NCBI RefSeq assembly: GCF_947507565.1
Contig: NC_089181.1
Location: 62,001-126,000, forward strand
Direction of reading: 5' to 3'
From: Oscarella lobularis
Lineage: Eukaryota > Porifera > Homoscleromorpha > Homosclerophorida > Oscarellidae
Length of the DNA stretch: 64,000 bases
The position numbers and the translations under genes were made by a program. The notes under the pieces were generated by a model. The model ran no database searches. It saw only the letters and a list, made by a program, of their open reading frames with translations, and had not been told where the DNA came from. Shown piece by piece: positions 1 to 14,022 of the stretch (position 1 is its first letter; the number at the start of each line of letters is the position of its first letter).

Positions 1-3000
1 GATAAAGTTGAGGGCCTAAACTTTTATTCTAAGCGCCCGAAGATAAAGTTGAGGGCCTAGACTTTGATTCTAAGGCCCTGAAGATAAACTTGAGGGCCTA
101 AACTCTGATTCTAAGGCCCTGAAGATAAAGTTGAGGGCCTAAACTTTGATTATAAGGAGCTAAAGATAAAGTTGAGGGCCTAAACTCTAATTCTAAGACC
201 CTGAAGATAAAGATGATGGACTAAACTTTGATTCTAAGAGCCTGAAGATAAAGTTGAGGGCAAAACTTTTATTCTAAGGGCCTGAAGATAAAGTTGAGGG
301 ACTAGACTCTAATTCTAAGACCCTGAAGATAAAGTTGAAGGCCCAAACATTCATTCTAAGGGCCTGAAGATAAAGGTCATGGCCAAAACTCTGATTCTAA
401 GGACCTGAAGATAACGTTGAGGGCCTAAACTTTGATCCTAAGAGCGTGAAGATAAAGTTGAGAGACTAAACTTTGATTCTAAGGACGTGAAGATAAAGTT
501 GAGGGCCTAAACTTTGATTCTAGGGACATGAAGATAAAGTTGAACGCCTAAACTTTGATTCTAAGGCCCTGAAGATAAAGTTGAGGACCTAGACTTTGAT
601 TCTAAGGACCTGAAGATAAAGTTGAGGGCCTAAACTCTGATTCTAAGGCCCTGAAGATAAAGTTGAGCGCCTAAACTCTAATTCTAAGACCCTGAAGATA
701 AAGTTGAGGGCCTAAACTTTGATTCTAAGGGCCTGAAGATAAAGTTGAGGGCCTAAACTCCGATTCTAAGGACCTGAAGATAAAGTTGAGAGACTAAACT
801 TTGATTCTAAGGACCTGAAGATAAAGTTGAGGGCCTAAACTTTGATTCTAGGGACATGAAGATAAAGTTGAACGCCTAAACTTTGATTCTAAGGACCTAA
901 AGATAAAGTTGATGGCCTAATCTTTGATTCTAAGAGCCTGAAGATAAAGTTGAGGGCCTAAACTTTGATTCTAAGGACCTGAAGATAAAGTTGAGGGCCT
1001 AAACTCTGATTCTAAGGCCCTGAAGATAAAGTTGAGGGCCTAAAATCTAATTCTAAGACCCTGAAGATAAAGTTGAAGGCCTAAACTTTGATTCTAAGGC
1101 CCTGAAGAGAAATTTGAAGGCCCAAATTTTGATTCTAAGGGTCTGAAGTTAAAGTTGAGGGCCTAGACTTTGATTCTAAGAGCCTGAAGATGAAGTTGAG
1201 GGCCTAAAATTTGATTCTAAGGACCTGAAGATAAAGTTGAGGGCCTAAACTTTGATTCTAAGGCCCTGAAGATAAAGTTGAACGCCTAAACTTTGATTCT
1301 AAGGCCCTGAAGTGAAATTTGAAGGCCCAAACTTTGATTCTAAGAGTCTGAAGTTAAAGTTCAGGGCCAAAACTCTGATTCTAAGGACCGGAAAATAAAG
1401 TTGAGAGACTAAACTTTGATTCTAAGGCCCTGAAGATAAAGTTGAACGCCTAAACTTTGATTCTAAGGGCCTGAAGATAAAGTTGAGGGCCTAAACGCCG
1501 ATTCTAAGGACCTGAAGATAAAGTTGAGAGACTAAACTTTGATTCTAAGGACCTGAAGATAAAGTTGAGGGCCTAAACTTTGATTCTAGGGACGTGAAGA
1601 TGAAGTTGATGGCCTAAATTTTGATTCTAAGGACCTGCAGATAAAGTTGAGGGCCTAAACTCTGACTCTAAGGCCCTGAAGATAAAGTTGAGGACCTAGA
1701 CTTTGATTCTAAGGCCCTGAAGATAAAGTTGAACGCCTAAACTTTGATTCAAAGGCCCTAAAGAGAAATTTGAAGGCCCAAACTTTGATTCTAAGGGTCT
1801 GAAGTTAAAGTTCAGGGCCAAAACTCTGATTCTAAGGACCTGAAGATAAAGTTGAGGGCCTAGACTTTGATTCTAAGGACCTGAAGATAAAGTTGATGGC
1901 CTAAACTTTGATTCTAAGAGCCTGAAGATAAAGTTGAGGGCCTAGACTTTGATTCTAAGGGCCTGAAGATAAAGTTGAGGGCCTAAACTCTGATTCTAAG
2001 GCCATGAAGATAAAATTGAGGGCCTAGACTTTGATTCTAAGGCCCCTGAAGATAAAGTTGAAGGCCAAAACTTTGATTCTAAGGCCCTGAAGAGAAATTT
2101 GAAGGCCCAAACTTTGATTCTAAGGGTCTGAAGTTAAAGTTCAGAGCCAAAACTCTGATTCTAAGGACCTGAAGATAAAGTTGATGGCCTAAACTTTGAT
2201 TCTAGGGACCTGAAGATAAAGTTGAGGGCCTAAATTTTGATTCTAAGGACCTGAAGATAAAGTTGAGGGCCTAAACTCTGATTCTAAGGACCTGAAGATA
2301 AAGTTGAGGGCCTCGACTTTGATTCTAAGGACCTGAAGATAAAGTTGATGGCCTAAACTTTGATTCTAAGAGCCTGAAGATAAAGTTGAGGGCCTAAACT
2401 TTTATTCTAAGGGCCTGAAGATAAAGTTGAGGGCCTAGACTTTGATTCTAAGGGCCTGAAGATAAAGTTGAGGGCCTAAACTCTGATTCTAAGGCCCTGA
2501 AGATAAACTTGAGGGCCTAGACTTTGATTCTAAGGCCCCTGAAGATAAAGTTGAAGGCCAAAACTTTGATTCTAAGGCCCTGAAGAGAAATTTGAAGGCC
2601 CAAACTTTGATTCTGAGGGTCTGAAGTTAAAGTTCAGAGCCAAAACTCTGATTCTAAGGACCTGAAGATAAAGTTGAGGGCCTAGACTTTGATTCTAAGG
2701 ACCTGAAGATAAAGTTGATGGCCTAAACTTTGATTCTAGGGACCTGAAGATAAAGTTGAGGGCCTAAACTTTGAATTCCAAGGACCTGAAGATAAGTTGA
2801 GGGCCTTAAAATTGATTCTAAGGCCCTGAATATAAAGTTAAGGGCCAAAATTTTGATTCTAAGGACCTGAAGATAAAGTTGAGGGCCTAAACTCTGATTC
2901 TAAGGACCTGAAGATAAAGTTGAGGGCCTAAACGCCGATTCTAAGGACCTGAAGATAAAGTTGAGAGACTAAACTTTGATTCTAAGGACCTGAAGATAAA

Positions 3001-6000
3001 GTTGAGAGACTAAACTTTGATTCTAAGGACCTGAAGATGAAGTTGAGGGCCTAAACTCTGATTCTAAGGCCCTGAAGATAAAGTTGAGAGACTAAATTTT
3101 GATTCTAAGGACCTGGAGATAAAGTTGAGGGCCTAAACTCTGATTCTAAGGCCCTGAAGATAAAGTTGAGGGCCTATACTTTGATTCTAAGGCCCTGAAG
3201 ATAAAGTTGATGGCCTAAACTTTGATTCTAAGGCCCTGAAGAGAAATTTGAAGGCCCAAACTTTGATTCTAAGGGTCTGAAGTTAAAGATCAGGGCCAAA
3301 ACTCTGATTCTAAGGACCTGAAGATAAAGTTGAGGGCCTAGACTTTGATTCTAAGGACCTGAAGATAAAGTTGATGGCCTAAACTTTGATTCTAAGAGCC
3401 TGAAGATAAAGTTGAGGGCCTTAACTTTGATTCTAAGGCCCTGAAGATAAAGTTGAACGCCTAAACTTTGATTCTAAGGGCCTGAAGATAAAGTTGAGGG
3501 CCTAAACTTTGATTCTAAGGACCTGAAGATAAAGTTGAGGGCCTAAACTTTGATTCTAAGGTCCTGAAGATAAAGTTGAGGGCCTAAACTTTGATTCTAA
3601 GGCCCTGAAGATAAAGTTGAACGCCTACACTTTGATTCTAAGGGCCTGAAGATAAAGTTGAGAGACTAAACTTTGATTCCAAGGACCTGAAGATAAGTTG
3701 AGGGCCTTAAAATTGATTCTAAGGCCCTGAAGATAAAGTTAAGGGCCTAAATTTTGATTCTAAGGACCTGAAGATAAAGTTGAGGGCCTAAACTCTGATT
3801 CTAAGGACCTGAAGATAAAGTTGAGGGCCTAAACGCCGATTCTAAGGACCTGAAGATAAAGTTGAGAGACTAAACTTTGATTCTAAGGACCTGAAGATAA
3901 AGTTGAGAGACTAAACTTTGATTCTAAGGACCTGAAGATAAAGTTGAGGGCCTAAACTTTGATTCTAAGGGCCTGAAGATAAGTTGAGGGTCTAAACATT
4001 GATTCTAAGGGCCTGAAGATAAAGTTGAGGGCATAAAATTTTATTCTAAGGACCTGAAGATAAAGTTGAAGGTCTAAACTTTGATTCTAACGGTCTGAAG
4101 TTAAAGTTCAGGGTCAAAACTCTGATTCTAAGGACCTGAAGATAAAGTTGAGGGCCTAAACTCTGATTCTAAGGACCTGAAGATAAAGTTGAGGGCCTAA
4201 ACTTTGATTCTAAGGGCCTGAAGATAAAGTTGAGGGCCTAAACTCTGATTCTAAGGCCCTGAAGATAAAGTTGAGGGCCTAGACTTTAATTCTAAGGCCC
4301 TCAAGATAAAGTTGAAGGCCTAAACTTTGATTCTAAGGCCCTGAAGAGAAATTTGAAGGCCCAAACTTTGATTCTAAGGGTCTGAAGTTAAAGTTCAGGG
4401 CCAAAACTCTGATTCTAAGAACCGGAAGATAAAGTTGAAGGTCTAAACTTTGATTCAAACGGTCTGAAGTTAAAGTTCAGGGTCAAAACTCTGATTCTAA
4501 GGACCTGAAGATAAAGTTGATGGCCTAAACTCTGATTCTAAGGACCTGAAGATAAAGTTGAGGGCCTAAACTTTGATTCTAAGGATTTGAAGATAAAGTT
4601 GAGGGCCTAAACTCTGATTCTAAGGCCCTGAAGATAAATTTGAGGGTCTAAACTTTGATTCTAATGAGCTAAACATAAAGTTGATGGCATAAACTTTGAT
4701 TCTAAGGGCCTGAAGATAAAGTTGAGGGCCTAAACTCCGATTCTAAGGACCTGAAGATAAAGTTGAGAAACTAAACTTTGATTCTAAGGACCTGAAGATA
4801 AAGTTGAGGGCCTAAACTTTGATTCTAGGGACCTGAAGATAAAGTTGAGGGCCTAGACTTTGATTCTAAGGCCCTGAAGAGAAATTTGAAGGCCCAAACT
4901 TTGATTCTAAGGGTCTGAAGTTAAAGTTCAGAGCCAAAACTCTGATTCTAAGGACTTGAAGATAAAGTCGAGGGCCTAGACTTTGATTCTAAGGACCTGA
5001 AGATAAAGTTGATGGCATAAACTTTAATTCTAAGAGCCTGAAGATAAAGTTGAGGGCCTAAACTTTTATTCTAAGGGCCTGAAGATAAAGTTGAAGGCCT
5101 AGACTTTGATTCTAAGGACCTGAAGATAAAGTTGAGGGCCTAAACGCCGATTCTAAGGACCTGAAGATAAAGTTGAGAGACTAAACTTTGATTCTAAGGA
5201 CCTGAAGATAAAGTTGAGAGACTAAACTTTGATTCTAAGGACCTGAAGATAAAGCTGAGGGCCTAAACTTTGATTCTAAGGGCCTGAAGATAAGTTGAGG
5301 GTCTAAACATTGATTCTAAGGGCCTGAAGATAAAGTTGAGGGCATAAAATTTTATTCTAAGGACCTGAAGATAAAGTTGAAGGTCTAAACTTTGATTCTA
5401 ACGGTCTGAAGTTAAAGTTCAGGGTCAAAACTCTGATTCTAAGGACCTGAAGATAAAGTTGAGGGCCTAAACTCTGATTCTAAGGACCTGAAGATAAAGT
5501 TGAGGGCCTAAACTTTGATTCTAAGGGCCTGAAGATAAAGTTGAGGGCCTAAACTCTGATTCTAAGGCCCTGAAGATAAAGTTGAGGGCCTAGACTTTAA
5601 TTCTAAGGCCCTCAAGATAAAGTTGAAGGCCTAAACTTTGATTCTAAGGCCCTGAAGAGAAATTTGAAGGCCCAAACTTTGATTCTAAGGGTCTGAAGTT
5701 AAAGTTCAGGGCCAAAACTCTGATTCTAAGAACCGGAAGATAAAGTTGAAGGTCTAAACTTTGATTCAAACGGTCTGAAGTTAAAGTTCAGGGTCAAAAC
5801 TCTGATTCTAAGGACCTGAAGATAAAGTTGATGGCCTAAACTCTGATTCTAAGGACCTGAAGATAAAGTTGAGGGCCTAAACTTTGATTCTAAGGATTTG
5901 AAGATAAAGTTGAGGGCCTAAACTCTGATTCTAAGGCCCTGAAGATAAATTTGAGGGTCTAAACTTTGATTCTAATGAGCTAAACATAAAGTTGATGGCA

Positions 6001-6902
6001 TAAACTTTGATTCTAAGGGCCTGAAGATAAAGTTGAGGGCCTAAACTCCGATTCTAAGGACCTGAAGATAAAGTTGAGAAACTAAACTTTGATTCTAAGG
6101 ACCTGAAGATAAAGTTGAGGGCCTAAACTTTGATTCTAGGGACCTGAAGATAAAGTTGAGGGCCTAGACTTTGATTCTAAGGCCCTGAAGAGAAATTTGA
6201 AGGCCCAAACTTTGATTCTAAGGGTCTGAAGTTAAAGTTCAGAGCCAAAACTCTGATTCTAAGGACTTGAAGATAAAGTCGAGGGCCTAGACTTTGATTC
6301 TAAGGACCTGAAGATAAAGTTGATGGCATAAACTTTAATTCTAAGAGCCTGAAGATAAAGTTGAGGGCCTAAACTTTTATTCTAAGGGCCTGAAGATAAA
6401 GTTGAAGGCCTAGACTTTGATTCTAAGAGCCTGAAGATAAAGTTGAGGGCCTAAACTCCGATTCTAAGGCCCTGAAGATAAAGTTGAGGGCCTAAACTTT
6501 GATTCTAAGGATTTGAAGATAAAGTTGAGGGCCTAAACTTTGATTCTAGGGACCTGAAGATAAAGTTGAGGGCCTAAACTTTGATTCCAAGGACCTGAAG
6601 ATAAGTTGAGGGCCTAAAAATTGATTCTAAGGCCCTGAAGATAAAGTTGAGGGCATAAACTTCGATTCTAAGGCCCTGAAGATAAAGATGAGGGCCTAAA
6701 CTTTGATTCTAAGGCCCTGAAGATAAAGTTGAGGGCATAAACTTCGATTTTAAGGTTCTGAAGATAAAGATGAGGGCCTAAACTTTGATTCTAAGGACCT
6801 AAAGATAAAGTTGAGGGCCTAAACTCTGTTTCTAAGGCCCTGAAGATAAAGTTGAGGACTTAAACTTCGATTCTAAGGCATTGAAGATAAAGTTGAGGGC
6901 CC
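1..6902. repeat. Satellite A, first block (41-bp tandem repeat)
   Basis: Continuous head-to-tail array of a 41-bp unit that opens with GATAAAGTTGAGGGCCTAAA and continues with a TTTGATTCTAAGG segment and a CCTGAA end. Several sub-variants recur, for example units with GAGAAATTTGAAGGCCC or with TTAAAGTTCAGGGCC, and they recur in the same order, which shows unequal exchange of multi-unit blocks. No reading frame stays open and no gene is visible. This is satellite DNA with no inferred function; a pericentromeric or subtelomeric position is possible but unproven. Confidence 0.97.
3815..6430. repeat. Two copies of a 1,311-bp higher-order block in satellite A
   Basis: The run of variant units from about 3815 is repeated from about 5126, nearly base for base, at a fixed offset of 1,311 bp (close to 32 units of 41 bp with one single-base deletion). 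Shared rare variants include GATAAGTTGAGGGTC, the GGCATAAAATTTTATTC unit, AACGGTCTGAAG and ATGAGCTAAACATAAAG. I noticed one substitution (AAAGTTGAG against AAAGCTGAG). This is a recent tandem duplication of a higher-order unit. Boundaries are approximate. Confidence 0.85.
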
Positions 6903-8748
6903 AACGGGTCTATCCTGTAATAAATTACAGCGAAATTACTGGGGCTAGCCAAAGGGTCTCTCCTGTAATAAATTACAGCAAAATTACAGGAGGTTAGCCA
7001 ACGGGTCTCTCCTGTAATAAATTACAGCAAAATTACAGGGGATTAGCCAACGGGTATCTCCTGTAATAAATTACAGCAAAATTACAGAGGGTTAGCCAAC
7101 GGGTCTCTCCTGTAATAAATTACAGCGAAATTACAGGGGCTAGCTAACGGGTCTCTACTGTAATAAATTACAGCGAAATTACAGGGGCTAGACAACGGGT
7201 ATCTCCTGTAATAAATTACAGCGAAATTACAGGGGGTTAGCCAACAAGTCCCTCCTGTAATAAATTACAGCGAAATTACAGGGGCTAGCCAACGGGTCTC
7301 TCCTGTAATAAATTACAGCAAAATTACAGGGGGTTAGCCAACGGGTCTCTCCTGTAATAAATTACAGCGAATTTACAGGGGGTTAGCCAGCGTGTCTCTC
7401 CTGTAATAAATTACAGCGAATTTACACGGGGTTAGTAAACGGGTCTCTCCTGTAATAAATTACAGCAAAATTACTGGGGCTAGCCAAAGGGTCTCTCCTG
7501 TAATAAATTACAGCGAATTTACAGGGGGTTAGCAAACGGGTATCTCCTGTAATAAATTACAGCGAATTTACAGGGGGCTAGCCAACGGGTCTCTCCTGCA
7601 ATAAATTACAGCGAAGTTACAGGGGGCTAGCCAACGGGTCTCTCATGTAATAAATTACAGCGAATTTACAGGAGCTAGCCAACGGGTCTCTCCTGTAATA
7701 AATTACAGCGAAATTACAGGGGGTTAGCAAACGGGTATCTCCTGTAATAAATTACAGCGAATTTACAGGGGGCTAGCCAACGGGTCTCTCCTGTAATAAA
7801 TTACAGCGAAATTACAGGGGTTAGCCAAAGGGTCTCTCCTGTAATAAATTAGAGCGAAACTACAGGGGCTAGCCAAAGGGTCTCTCCTGTAATAAATTAC
7901 AGCGAAATAACAGGGGCTAGCCAAAGGGCCTCTCCTGTAATAAACTACAGCGAAATTACAGGGGGTTAGCCAACGGGTCTCTCCTGTAATAAACTACAGC
8001 GAAAGTACAGGGGCTAGCCAAAGGGTCTCTCCTGTAATAAATTACAGCGAAATTACAGGGGGTTATCCAACGGGTCTCTCCTGTAATAAATTACAGACAA
8101 ATTAAAGAGGCTAGCCAACGGGTCTTTCCTGTAATAAACTACAGCGAAATTACAGGGGCTAGCCAACGGGTCTCTCCTGTAATAAATTACAGCGAATTTA
8201 CTGGGGGTTAGTAAACGGGTCTCTCCTGTAATAAATTACAGCGAAATTACTGGGGCTAGCCAAAGGGTCTCTCCTGTAATAAATTACAGCGAATTTAGAG
8301 GGGGTTAGCAAACGGGTATCTCCTGTAATAAATGACAGCGAATTTACAGGGGGTTAGCCAGCGGGTCTCTCCTGTAATAAATTACAGCAAAATTACAGGA
8401 GGTTAGCCAACGGGTCTCTCCTGTAATAAATTACAGCGAAATTACAGGGGGTTAGCAAACAACTCTCTCTGGTAATAAATTACAGCGAAATTACAGGGGG
8501 TTAGCAAACAAGTCTCTCCTGTAATAAATTACAGCGAACTTACAGGGGATAGCCAACGGGTCTCTCATGTAATAAATTACAGCGAATTTAAAGGGGCTAG
8601 CCAACGGGTCTCTTCTGTAATAAATTAAAGCGAAATTACAGGGGGTTACCCAACGGGTCTCTCCTGTAATAAATTAAAGCGAAATTACAGGGGGTTAGCC
8701 AACGGGTCTCTCCTGTAATAAATTACACCGAACTTACACGGGCTAGCT
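6903..8748. repeat. Satellite B, first block (48/49-bp tandem repeat)
   Basis: Array of a 48/49-bp unit beginning AACGGGTCTCTCCTGTAATA and ending in GGGGGTTAGCC. Each unit carries CTGTAAT followed closely by ATTACAG and, a few bases later, a second ATTACAGG, so two alternative stems can form with the same left arm. Units vary by point changes and by the number of G residues before TTAGCC. The junction with satellite A is abrupt on both sides. No coding potential. Confidence 0.96.
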
Positions 8749-11700
8749 AAGGCCCTGAAGATAAAGTTGAGAGCCTAAACTTTCATTCTAAGGACCTGAA
8801 GATAAAGTTGAGGGCCTAAACTTAGATTCTAAGGCCCTGAAGATAAAGTTGAGGACCTAAACTTTGATTCTAAGGGCCTGAAGATAAAGTTGAGGTCCTA
8901 AACTTTCATTCTAAGGGCCTGAAGATAAAGGTCATGGCCAAAACTTTGATTCTAGGGACCTGAAGATGAAGTTGAGGGCCTAAATTTTGATTCTAAGGAT
9001 CTGAAGATAAAGTTGAGGGCCTAAACTTTGATTCTAGGGACCTGAAGATGAAGTTGAGGGCCTAAACTCTGATTCTAAGGCCCTGAAGATAAAGTTGAAG
9101 GCCTAAACTTTGATTCTAAGGCACTGAAGAGAAATTTGAAGGCCCAAACTTTGATTCTAAGTGTCTGAAGTTAAAGTTCAGGGCCAAAATTCTGATTCTA
9201 AGGACCTGAAGATAAAGTTGAACGCCTAAACTTTGATTCTAAGGGCCTGAAGATAAAGTTGAGGGCCTAAACTCCGATTCTAAGGACCTGAAGATAAAGT
9301 TGAGAGACTAAACTTTGATTCTAAGGACCTGAGGATAAAGTTGAGGGCCTAAACTTTGCTTCTAAGGGCCTGAAGATAAAGTTGAGGGCCGAAACTCCGA
9401 TTCTAAGGACCTGAAGATAAAATTGAGAGACTAAACTTTGATTCTAAGGACCTGAAGATAAAGTTGAGGGCCTAAACTTTGATTCTAGGGACATGAAAAT
9501 GAAGTTGAGGGCCTAAATTTTGATTCTAAGGACCTGAAGATAAAGTTGAGGGCCTAAACTCTGATTCTAAGGCCCTGAAGATAAAGTTGAGGGCCTAGAC
9601 TTTGATTCTAAGGCCCTGAAGATAAAGTTGAAGGCATAAACTTTGATTCTAAGGATCTGAAGTTAAAGTTCAGGGCCAAAACTCTGATTCTAAGGACCTG
9701 AAGATAAAGTTGAGAGACTAAACTTTGATTCTAAGGACCTGAAGATAAAGTTGAGGGCCTAAACTTTGATTCTAGGGACCTGAAGATGAAGTTGAGGGCC
9801 TAAATTTTGATTCTAAGGACCTGAAGTTAAAGTTGAAGGCCTAAACTCTGATTCTAAGGCCCTGAAGATAAAGTTGAGGGCCTAGACTTTGATTCGAAGG
9901 ACCTGAAGATAAAGTTGAAGGCCTAAACTTTGATTCTAAGGCAATGAAGAGAAATTTGAAGGCTCAAACTTTGATTCTAAGGGTCTGCAGTTAAAGTTCA
10001 GGGCCAAAACTTTGATTCTAAGGACCTGAAGATAAAGTTGAGGGCCTAGACTTTGACTCTAAGGACCTGAAGATAAAGTTGATGGCCTCAACTTTGATTC
10101 TAAGAGCCTGAAGATAAAGTTGAGGGCCTAAACTTTTATTCTAAGGGCCTGAAGATAAAGTTGAGGGCCTAGACTTTGATTCTAAGGGCCTGAAGATAAA
10201 GTTGAGGGCCTAAACTCTGATTCTAAGGCCCTGAAGAGAAATTTGAAGGCCCAAACTTTGATTCTAAGGGTCTGAAGTTAAAGTTCAGGGCCAAAACTCT
10301 GATTCTAAGGACATGAAGACAAAGTTGAAGGCCCAAATTTTGATTCTAAGGGTCTGAAGTTAAAGTTCAGTGCCAAAACTCTGACTCTAAGGACCTGAAG
10401 ATAAAGTTGAGAGACTAAAGTTTGATTCCAAGGACCTGAAGATAAAGTTGAGGGCCTAAATTTGATTCTAAGGCCCTGAAGATAAAGTTGAACGCCTAAA
10501 CTCCGATTCTAAGGACCTGAAGATAAAGTTGAGAGACTAAACTTTGATTCTAAGGACCTGAAGATAAAGTTGAGGGCCTAAACTTTGATTCTAGGGACCT
10601 GAAAATGAAGTTGAGGGCTTAAATTTTGATTCTAAGGACCTGAAGATAAAGTTGAGGGCCTAAACTCTGATTCTAAGAGCCTGAAGATAAAGTTGAGGGC
10701 CTAAACTTTGATTCTAAGGACCTGAAGATAAAGTTGAGAGACTAAACTTTGATTCAAAGGACCTGAAGATAAAGTTGAGGGCCTAGACTTTGATTCTAAG
10801 GCCCTGAAGATAAAGTTGAAGGCCTAAACTTTGATTCTAAGGCCCTGAAGAGAAATTTGAAGGCCCAAATTTTGATTCTAAGGGTCTGAAGTTAAAGTTC
10901 AGAGCCAAAACTATGATTATAAGGACATGAAGATAAAGTTGAAGGCCCAAACATTGATTCTAAGAGCCTGAAGATAAAGGTCATGGCCAAAACTCTGATT
11001 CTAAGAACCTGAAGATAAAGTTGAGGGAATAAACTTTGATTCTAAGAGCCTGAAGATAAAGTTGAGGGCCTAAACTTTGATTCTAAGGACCTGAAGATAA
11101 AGTTGATTGCCTAAACTTTGATTCTAAGGAACTGAAGATAAAGTTGAGAGACTAAACTTTGATTCTAAGGACCTGAAGATAAAGTTGAGGGCCTAAACTT
11201 TGATTCTAGGGACCTGAAAATGAAGTTGAGGGCTTAAATTTTGATTCTAAGGACCTGAAGATAAAGTTGAGGGCCTAAACTCTGATTCTAAGGCCCTGAA
11301 GATAAAGTTGAGGGCCTAAACTTTGATTCTAAGGCAATGAAGAGAAATTTGAAGGCCCAAACTTTGATTCTAAGGGTCTGAAGTTAAAGTTCAGGGCCAA
11401 AACTCTGATTCTAAGGACCTGAAGATAAAGTTGAGGGCCTAGACTTTGATTCTAAGGACCTGAAGATAAAGTTGATGGCCTCAACTTTGATTCTAAGAGC
11501 CTGAAGATAAAGTTGAGGGCCTAAACTCTGATTCTAAGGCCCTGAAGAGAAACTTGATGGCCTAGACTTTGATTCTAAGGCCCTGAAGATAAAGTTTAAG
11601 GCCAAAACTTTGATTCTAAGGACCTGAAGAGAAATTTGAAGGCCCAAACTATGATTCTAAGGAGCTAAAGATAAAGTTGAGGGCCAAAACTCTAATTCTA

Positions 11701-14022
11701 AGACCCTGAAGATAAAGTTGTAGGCCCAAATATTGATTCTAAGGGCCTGAAGATAAAGGTCATGGCCAAAACTCTGATTCTAAGGACCTGAAGATAAAGC
11801 TGAGGGCCTAAACTTTGATTCTAAGAGCCTGAAGATAAAGTTGAGGGCCTAAACTTTGATTCTAAGGACCTGAAGATAAAGTTGAGAGACTAAACTTTGA
11901 TTCTAAGGACCTGAAGATAAAGTTGAGGGCCTAAACTTTGATTGTAAGGCCCTGAAGATAAAGTTGAACGATTAAACTTTGATTCTAAGGGCCTGAAGAT
12001 AAAGTTGAGGGCCTAAACTCCGATTCCAAGGACCTGAAGATAAAGTTGAGAGACTAAACTTTGATTCTAAGGACCTGAAGATAAAGTTGAGGGCCTAAAC
12101 TTTGATTCTAGGGACCTGAAGATGAAGTTGAGGGCCTAAACTCTGATTCTAAGGCCCTGAAGATAAAGTTGAGGGCCTAGACTTTGATTCTAAGGGCCTG
12201 AAGATAAAGTTGAGAGCCTAGACTTTGATTCTAAGGCCCTGAAGATAAAGTTGAAGGCAAAAACTTTGATTCTAAGCCCCTGAAGAGAAATTTGAAGGCC
12301 CAAACTTTGATTCTAAGTGTCTGAAGTTAAAGTTCAGAACCAAAACTATGATTCTAAGGACCTGAAGATAAAGTTGAGGGCCTAGACTTTGATTCTAAGG
12401 CCCTGAAGATAAAGTTTAAGGCCAAAACTTTGATTCTAAGGCCCTGAAGAGAAATTTGAAGGCCAAAACTTTGATTCTACGGGTCTGAAGTTAAAGTTCA
12501 GAGCCAAAACTATGATTCTAAGGCCCTGAAGATAAAGTTGAGGGCCTAGACTTTGATTCTAAGGCCCTGAAGATAAAGTTGAAGGCCTAAACTTTGATTC
12601 TAAGGCAATGAAGAGAAATTTGAAGGCCCAAACTTTGATTCTAAGGGTCTGAAGTTAAAGTTCAGAGCCAAAATTCTGATTCTAAGGACCTGAAGATAAA
12701 GTTGAGGGCCTAGACTTTGATTCTAAGGACCTGAAGATAAAGTTGATGGCCGAAACTTTGATTCTAAGAGCCTGAAGATAAAGTTGAGGGCCTAAACTTT
12801 GATTCTAAGGACCTGAAGATAAAGTTGAGGGCCTAAACTCTGATTCTAAGGCCCTGAAGATAAAGTTGAGGGCCTAAACTCTAATTCTAAGACCCTGAAG
12901 ATAAAGTTGAAGGCCCAAACATTGATTCTAAGGGCCTGAAGATAAAGGTCATGGCCAAAACTCTGATTCTAAGGACCTGAAGATAAAGTTGAGGGCCTAA
13001 ACTTTGATTCTAAGAGCTTAAAGATAAAGTTGAGGGCCTAAACTTTGATTCTAAGGCCCTGAAGATAAAGTTGAACGCCTAAACTTTGATTCTAAGGGCC
13101 TGAAGATAAAGTTGAGGGCCTAAACTCCGATTCTAAGGACCTGAAGATAAAGTTGAGAGACTAAACTTTGATTCTAAGGACATGAAGATAAATTTGAGGG
13201 CCTAAACTTTGATTCTAAGGACCTGAAGATAAAGTTGAGAGACTAAACTTTGATTCTAAGGACCTGAAGATAAAGTTGAAGGCCTAAACTTTGATTCTAA
13301 GGCCCTGAAGATAAAGTTGAACGACTAAACTTTGATTCTAAGGGCCTGAAGATAAAGTTGAGGTCCTAAACTCCGATTCTAAGGACCTTAAGATAAAGTT
13401 GAGAGACTATATTTTGATTCTAAGGACCTGAAGATAAAGTTGAGGGCCTAAACTTTTATTCTAAGGGCCTGAAGATAAAGTTGAGGACCTAAACTCTGAT
13501 TCTAAGGCCCTGAAGATAAACTTGAGGGACGAGACTTTGATTCTAAGGCCCTGAAGATAAAGTTGAAGGCCAAAACTTTGATTCTAAGGCCCTGAAGAGA
13601 AATTTGAAGGCCCAAACTTTGATTCTAAGGGTCTGAAGTTAAAGTTCAGAGCCACAACTCTGATTCTAAGGACCTGAAGATAAAGTTGAAGGTCTAAACT
13701 TTGATTCTAACGGTCTGAAGTTAACGTTCAGGGTCAAAACTCTGATTCTAAGGACCTGAAGATAAAGTTGGGGGCCTAAACTCTGATTCTAAGGACATGA
13801 AGATAAAGTTGAGGGCCTAAACTTTGATTCTAGGGACCTGAAGATAAGTTGAGGGCCTAAAAATTGATTCTAAGGCCCTGAAGATAAAGTTGAGGGCATA
13901 AACTTCGATTTTAAGGTTCTGAAGATAAAGTTAAGGGCTTAAAATTTGATTCTAAGGAGCTAAAGATAAAGTTGAGGGCCTAAACTTCGATTCTAAGGCA
14001 TTGAAGATAAAGTTGAGGACCC
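8749..14022. repeat. Satellite A, second block
   Basis: The 41-bp array resumes after satellite B with the same variant types as the first block. Its last several hundred bases repeat the signature units at the end of the first block (GGGCATAAACTTCGATTTTAA and CTAAGGCATTGAAG) before switching again to satellite B. This supports duplication of an A+B super-block rather than independent insertions. No genes seen. Confidence 0.96.
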
